From Cerrena zonata (Eukaryota; Basidiomycota; Agaricomycetes; Polyporales; Cerrenaceae): a DNA stretch of 64,000 nucleotides. The notes beneath the pieces are model-generated. The model was not told the DNA's origin, ran no database searches, and saw only the letters and a list, made by a program, of their open reading frames with translations. This document shows, in pieces, positions 58,212-64,000 of this stretch (position 1 is its first letter; every line of letters begins with the position of its first letter). The translations under genes were made by a program, and so were the position numbers. The stretch covers positions 682,001-746,000 of the forward strand of contig JASBNA010000006.1 in the NCBI GenBank assembly GCA_038087015.1. Direction: 5' to 3'.

Positions 58212-60268
58212 ATGGTGGAGTCTGAAAGTATCATATCACCAAATGTCGGAGTACAACAATCTGTGGCAACCTCACGCCACACCATAAAGGTCAGTAGCTG
58301 CTGCGTTTCGGCTTCATCCTACTCTCGGACCTCTAAGCTTCAAGTCCAATCAGTGCTAACGTTATGTTCTTACAGCGCAAGTATGAAGATGCACTCATCA
58401 GTCTCGACGAAGCAGTCGGGTCAACAGACTCACTCGACTTCCAAGCACCCCCGTCTAAGAAGCCCAAGACCGGTCGCTCGCTCTACTCTACATTGGCAAA
58501 GTATGGAATCAAGAAAGACCCCAAGCCGTATGCTTTTATTCTCCCTATCGTGTCGAATCTTTCCTGAGTCTCTTCAAGAAAACCCTCGGAAACCAGCAAA
58601 TTCGAATCCTTGTCCAAGACGGCCCCACATTTGGCTGCCATATTGTCTCGTACCGCCACTCGTACACGTAAAGCCCTACCCTTCAAATTCGGTCGCCAAC
58701 CGTCGCCTTCAACCATTTCCGCCTCTCCCTCAATTCTCGCAGAATACCGGCCATCATCGACAACCTCGTTCCTTGCTCGTCTCGCCACATTCAAACTCTC
58801 CACATACGCCAATAAGCCAGCTGCTATTGATGCTGTGGCTGCGTCAAGATGTGGTTGGGTGAATGATGGGAAAGACAGATTAGTCTGCGGTATCTGTAAT
58901 GCTTCATGGGTTGTGGCTGGAAAGGACGGGATGAGTCGGGATGCTGGTATGTTAAAGGTGAAGTAAATAGGTAGGTTCGTACTGACTTTGATGCTCGTAG
59001 CCAACACTTTGGTGGAGAAGCAACGTGCTTCTCTTGTTGATATGCACAAGGATGGATGTCCGTGGAAATCTAACCAATGTGATGGTATGCCTTCTTGAAA
59101 TGTCATGGGAGCGTATAACTGAGTATATTATAGCCTCGATATACCGGGTCCCATTGCAAACCCCCGCAGTAATGGCTCGAGAGCTGAAGATGCGTGCCGA
59201 CAAGTTGGCCACCGTTATGCAAGACGTCGAAATCAAGCATCCTCTCGTCAGTTGTTCCATAATCTCGTGTTTGACCTCTACAATGCTAATCGATAATTGT
59301 CCAGACATCTGCACAGGTGCAATCCCTCATAGCTGCATCGAAAGCAGTTAAGCTTTCAGAGTTCACAACTTCTGGATCCGCCACAGAGGAGGAAAATGTG
59401 TTCCTCCAGAGAGAACCGTCTGAAGCGGCAATCCTATCCGCACTATTTGGATGGGACATTCTCCCTCCCTCCCCACCATCTGCTCGACCTCGGACGCCAT
59501 CTGCTTCACGGTCATCATCCGTCGCACCGTCATCCATCTCAGCTGCCCCAGCACGTGCAATACGAAACTCTGTTTCTGCAGCACCTGGAGCTCGTTCAGC
59601 TTCCCCTTCGCCTTCCCAGTCGACCTACCTTCCTATCTCAACGAATCGCAAGCATTTCTAATGTAACATCTATCGGCGGTACATCTAAGCCAGAAACAAC
59701 CCTCCTTCACTGTCGTCTGTGCCAACGCAGAGTTGGGCTTATGGGCTTTCCTACCACCAGCGGCACCAAGCAGCGAGTCCAGCTCACCCAACAGTCAATC
59801 GACTCAGCCTCGGCGGCAACTCGATGTTCTGAAAGAACATCGCTCGTACTGCCCTTACGTTGTACGATCAACTGTGATCCCTTCTTTCCCCGTTCCAGCA
59901 AACGCTTCACATACACCCGAACGAATAAGCTCTACAATTGTTAGCCCTTCTAGTTCCAATGTAAGCAGCCAACCAGGTGTTCTTGAAGGCTGGCGAGCTG
60001 TATGGATCATCATCACGCGGTACGGTGCTTTGCAACGACAACGACAAGGTTTGAGCCGAACGAGTACGGATAGGGCAATCCGGACTTTGAGCCACGATGT
60101 GTTGCCTGTCGAAGATGTGGAGATGGAAGATGAGGTGCAGGCTATGGTGGCCGGTGTCAAAAAGCACGGGGTACGTCTGATATCAGAATGTTGTATCTGT
60201 TCTTGCTAACGGCAGTATCCCTTTAGGGAAGGGAGCTTTTGAAATATGTCAAAGGATTGTTAGGATGA
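58212..60268 (+). CDS. rsm1: C3HC zinc-finger protein of the Rsm1/NIPA family
   Basis: Fungal Rsm1 is linked to mRNA export and animal NIPA is an F-box-like cell-cycle regulator; the shared domain is the C3HC finger plus an Rsm1-like C-terminal domain. The start is MVESESIISPNVGVQQSVAT. After two short introns come SLYSTLAKYGIKKDPK and then the finger: RCGWVNDGKDRLVCGICNA, and after an intron VDMHKDGCPWKSNQCD, supplying the C, C, H and C ligands. The next region reads SIYRVPLQTPAVMARELKMR and FLQREPSEAAILSALFGWDI, then a Ser/Pro-rich linker. The Rsm1-type C-terminal domain has LWAFLPP, EHRSYCPYVV with conserved His and Cys, GWRAVWIIITRYGAL and ends LLKYVKGLLG with TGA at 60266-60268. Splice joins inside the Ser/Pro-rich part are approximate. 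Confidence 0.85.
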
Positions 60269-60595
60269 GCCTGCTTTTACTTTGGGATTGGACTTTTATC
60301 TTTGCACATTGTCACGCTTTGCTCTGTTGTACATATCACATTATCGTCCTACAGTCAGTCTGTACTTCTGCTATCTATAATTGGGAGATGTTGTTCCAAT
60401 TTTGTTTCAAACCGTGAACATCTTGAGTAACAGATTGACGCTGCAGACCTGAATGGGCATTCCGTGCACATGTCCGCCAAGATGTAAATATGCTGTGCCT
60501 CGGTATGCTCGTGTTCTTCATCCACCATCTCCCCCTCAACAGTCACCTGTAATCTAGTCTCTCTCTTCACTCCTTAATCCTCTATACCATCCGGT
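60269..60595. other. Intergenic region
   Basis: This 327-bp gap contains the 3' flank of the zinc-finger gene and the promoter of the Bsd2-like gene. No gene was seen. Confidence 0.3.
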
Positions 60596-62176
60596 ATGGC
60601 TCCCGCCCAATACGCCCCTCTGCCCAACCCTCGTTCGGCACCAGATGACGCTGATCGAGAACTGGATGAGGCGTTTGGCTCGGAATACGACGAAACCGAT
60701 GAGCATACGCATACAGAATCAACTCCTTTCATTTCCTCCACAGAACGCAGACAACCCGTATCTGTAGCTACTCCAGGGACTTATGACTTTGAGAGAGATT
60801 ATGATTACACTCAACCACCTCCTGGATCACCTCCCAGCCCGTCTACCACCGCTCGACCTAACAACTGGGGAAACTCTAATGGCGAATTACCTGTAGCTCC
60901 TGCCAGACCCCCTGCTGCTCGTTCTTCATTCTTTAGGAGAATTGCAGGAACTCTGCTTCCCCAACATTACCAGAGTGTGCCCACTGAGCCCTCGTCGTCC
61001 AGGGCCGTTGGCGGTGGCGTAGAGAATGATGGAGTGTTCGCCAATGTAACGGCAAAGCCTGGGAGGGGTGTCGAAGTCCAAGGCGAAGATGGAAATGTGC
61101 TTATGGTCCCTGAGGACACGCAGAAGGAATTTCCGCCGGTATGTATCCCTCGATCGTGCGCTGATTTGTGTTTCAATTCGGGATAGTCAACTCCAGCGAG
61201 GGGTCATCGTCTTGCCAACGATTAGCTATAGGCTCTAAAGACCTGCTCATCCCCGCTTTGCAATTGACTATCCCAATTGAGACGGGTATAATTTCCAATA
61301 CGTCATCGAGCTAACCTATATTGTGCTCTCGTCTTTCCATCTTTACCCATCTTTAGTCATACAATGAAGCACAGGCAGATGCTGTCCCTGGTTATTGGGA
61401 CAGAACGACTGTTCATGCTCCTATGAACCTGGATCCTAATGCGGACATGATTGTCGAGGACCTCCCAACAGGCTCAATCGTCCTCTTCTGTGCGAACATG
61501 TTCATCTCCTATTTCTTCAACTTCATCGGTTTCCTCCTCACCTATCTCCTGCATACAAGCCATGCAGCCAAATACGGCTCTCGTGCTGGTTTGGGTCTTT
61601 CGTTGATCCAGTATGGCTTCTATTCTCGCAATAAGACGGTCGACTACACCGAGACCGAACCTCTATTGTACTGGAACACGACGAGTGGGATGTTACAGGC
61701 AGTCGAGCCCCAGCACAACAACCAACTTGATCCCTCTTTGTCGCAGAATGGAACAATCATTGATGGTCCCCTGCCCGATGGTTATGATATCTCGTCTCGA
61801 GATTGGCTAGCATTCCTTTTCATGACCCTAGGTACGTCACTACCCATTCCACTTAGTAATTTCTGAATCGCATCCCTAATCATTTATATTATCAGGTTGG
61901 TTCCTACTTCTTTCCTCAGTCGTTGGTTTCTACCGAGTCAAACGTTGGGAATCCTCCATCCGTTCCGCCAGCGCAGCATCCGCAAACCCGCCTTCCGCCG
62001 AAGAGCGACAGCGAGAATCGCAACTCCGTCGAGACTTTGAGCGCGCATTCCTCATGCCCATGAGTGAAGAGCCAGAAGACGAGAATGCAGATCGTCGAAG
62101 CCCTAATACAGCAATGTCGCCCACTGAGGCTGAGATGAATCTGGCTAGGAGTTTGAGGGCTGCTGGGTTCTTGTAG
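60596..62176 (+). CDS. BSD2: Bsd2/NDFIP-family transmembrane adaptor of Rsp5-type ubiquitin ligase
   Basis: Bsd2 proteins sit in Golgi/endosomal membranes, recruit HECT ligase Rsp5/Nedd4 through PY motifs and target metal transporters and other membrane proteins to the vacuole. The start is MAPAQYAPLPNPRSAPDDAD with a long Pro/Ser/acidic cytoplasmic part. The PPSY motif is created at the first splice junction (introns 61139-61356, 218 nt) and continues NEAQADAVPGYWDRTTVHAP, a region typical of the family. Three membrane segments follow: SIVLFCANMFISYFFNFIGF, a second span (FLLTYLLHTSHAAKYGSRAG) with the conserved small residues LGLSLIQYG, and after a lumenal loop DWLAFLFMTLGWFLLLSSVV split by an intron. 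The C-terminus is polar and ends RSLRAAGFL. Family, topology and motif agree. Confidence 0.88.
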
Positions 62177-62858
62177 GCTCATCAGAAGAGTTTGGAGGCT
62201 GTTCGGAGGCTGCATCAGGGTTTCTTTCTTGACAGGTTCCTGTGCGATAAGGTATGATACCTTTGGGGGGTAATCTTATCCTGTGTATTCTTGCTATTGA
62301 AGTATGTACTCATTGAATTTGACTGGCTAATCGGATACCATACTTTCTTTTCGTACGCATCGCCACGGGCTCTCTTTGTGAAATCATCGAAACACGGCCT
62401 ACTACGGACTGATGTTGTCATCCGTAGATACCCTTCCCGTTTCATAATAACCTTAGTTCGTGACGTACTCTGGTTAGGCTCCGCCTCGGACGAAATTTGG
62501 CAGAAACGACATAGGCTTGTGTGAGATGGCTATGTTATCTTCAATCTAACAACGCCTTCAATATTTTTACTCCTTACTAATCTTGACCGACTTAGCCGGA
62601 GAAACCGTGATCGCCACAACCTATTCATATCTGTAATGGAAAACTCAATCACTCGTAATGCTATTATTGCGTTGAGATCTAAGACAGCGGGTAGAAACAG
62701 TATTGCATAGCTCGTATAGTGACCAATGATATAGCAATTGTAGAATGCAAGTACGTAGAGATGATATTCGAGTATATCATTACATCAAGAAAGAACGTGT
62801 ACCATTACGGTAAGATTAACCAAGAACTTTAGAACTGTATACATACGTAAAGAATAAG
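62177..62858. other. Convergent intergenic region
   Basis: About 680 bp between two converging genes, A/T-rich. No gene, RNA or repeat was recognised. Confidence 0.3.
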
Positions 62859-64000
62859 TTAGCAAAAGGGATATAGGAACATGAAATGGGTCCGTAAAGG
62901 TTCGTCAATAAGGATACTGTACACTGTCATTTGATTCACCCCCTCCGAAATATTGGACATCATGTTAAACTTCACCTCCAACTCGACTCGACCATCAACA
63001 TCAAACCCAACCAACTCAACATCTTCCTTGCGTAGGTGTGATGGGGATTGCATCCCACCTATCATAAACTTCATGTTTCCCCTCCTTCGACACGACCCCA
63101 TACACCGGCACGGAATATGTCATCGAAGGGTCTGAGACCTGTTTCGGTGGGTGGCTTGCGACCGATTCAGGATTAGTTCGGATAGCTGGTTCCTTCAAGT
63201 CGGATGTCGTGAGTTTATTATCACCCAGGACATGGGACCAAAAGGGATCGTACTGTAATGGAGATTCTGTGAGTCTTGAAGGCGAGATGACTTCTGAGTC
63301 TTCCTCGCCGAAGTAAGAATCGGAATGGAAGGAGTCTGAGATACTGTGTACGGTGTTGTCACGTTTACGTTCTTTGCGAGAGTTCCCTGAAGTCTCGGCT
63401 CTGTCTCCGGAAGTTCCGAAAGCAGTGGGTGGAGAAGCAGGGGCAGATGGATGTTCGGGTATAGGAGGAATAGCCTTGTTCGTATTCCAAGGTTGCTCGA
63501 AGGCGTTCCATACTGAGGTCGTTGCAGAGGACTGAGAATAAATCGACGCCGTGGATACAGGACTAGGTGGTGCCTGCTCATCCTCAGCGTGATAATTCCG
63601 AGTTGACCGGGTCGTTGCAATGCGAGCGAGCGTGGGTTGTGGTCTCCTCCGACTCTTCGTACGCTGAGGACCCAGGAACGACGGTGCTTCTCGAGGCTGG
63701 GTAAGGAAAGAAGGACGACGGAGCAAATCAGGAGTTTTGCTGCGGCTCAGCGATGGTGGTAACACGGAACCCTGCTCCTGACGGGTTTGTGAAAGTACCT
63801 GGGGCAAAGGTGGGGACGATGGTTGAAGTGTAGGTGGTATGTATCGAACGGGAGGCAGAGATGCTAGAAGTTGAGGTTGGGCAGGAGGCGACACCACTCG
63901 AGTCTGCACTTGAGATAGTGGGGATCTGCTAGGCGGCCTCGTAGACTTTTCTGCAACAGGCAGTGAGGTCTTAGCGTTGTCCCGCGACGGTGGAGCATAG
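62859..64000 (-). CDS. Ser/Pro-rich protein, N-terminus outside window
   Basis: The frame is open from base 64000 and codes a disordered Ser/Pro/Arg-rich stretch (LPQVLSQTRQEQGSVLPPSL, PREAPSFLGPQRTKSRRRPQ), an acidic/Ser part (SISDSFHSDSYFGEEDSEVI) and a better conserved-looking block (YSVPVYGVVSKEGKHEVYDR). One reading ends QGRC at 63016. Another uses a donor at GTTTAT after KEGKHE and an acceptor CGCAAG, in phase, and continues EDVELVGFDVDGRVELEVKF to 62859. The second looks more protein-like and is annotated. No named family recognised. Confidence 0.5.

Noticed and set aside
1..64000. CRISPR arrays, rRNA genes, bacterial operons or biosynthetic gene cluster
   Set aside because: No regularly spaced repeats of CRISPR type, no rRNA-like sequence, and no polyketide, peptide or terpene synthase; the single dehydrogenase has no cluster partners.

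Overview
The window is nuclear DNA from a filamentous fungus, most likely a mushroom-forming basidiomycete (Agaricomycetes). Genes lie on both strands and are cut by many short introns, mostly 45-60 nt with GT...AG ends. Several families are typical of that group: F-box-like/leucine-rich-repeat proteins, a membrane-anchored WD40 protein, a GH5 exo-beta-1,3-glucanase, a GH18 chitinase with a C-terminal chitin-binding module, and an integrase-core transposase. There is no operon structure, rRNA, CRISPR array or convincing tRNA gene.

Layout. 1-9.8 kb: tRNA exportin LOS1 (3' end outside the window), an F-box protein, a divergently transcribed single-pass membrane/coiled-coil protein, and a secreted GH5 glucanase. 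10.2-16.2 kb: an ER-luminal Hsp40 (signal peptide, J domain, Cys-rich zinc domain, C-terminal KDEL), and a RasGAP with an unusually long intron. 16.8-20.7 kb: a tandem pair of uncharacterised paralogues with mitochondrial-type N-termini. 21-24.5 kb: a Q/G/P-rich protein with an NPF motif, and an F-box-like protein. 26-32.4 kb: a giant 15-16-exon gene with a possible His-Me-finger nuclease-like signature, a long beta-rich region and an Ala-rich amphipathic helical tail. 32.8-35.2 kb: a probably GPI-anchored A1 aspartic protease with altered active-site triplets. 35.6-38.5 kb: a 2.7-kb DNA transposon with 18-bp terminal inverted repeats, candidate AGT target duplications and a broken integrase-type gene. 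39-45.3 kb: a cysteine-string protein, a short-chain dehydrogenase, another F-box-like protein and a small polytopic membrane protein. 46.3-49.2 kb: an acidic membrane protein built from phase-0 exons, two of which look duplicated, followed by a threefold 54-bp repeat. 49.9-52.1 kb: chitinase. 53.5-64 kb: membrane-WD40 protein, C3HC zinc-finger (Rsm1/NIPA) protein, Bsd2/NDFIP-type Rsp5 adaptor, and a Ser/Pro-rich protein cut by the right edge.

Most genes are independent housekeeping or cell-wall functions. The glucanase, chitinase and aspartic protease are all predicted to be secreted or surface proteins acting on the wall or outside the cell, and the ER Hsp40 and Bsd2-type adaptor act in secretory-pathway quality control. 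The most novel material is the transposon with its chimeric reading frame, the giant gene at 26-32 kb and the exon-duplicated membrane protein at 46-49 kb. Exon boundaries were read by eye from reading frame and GT/AG signals, so individual splice sites can be off.
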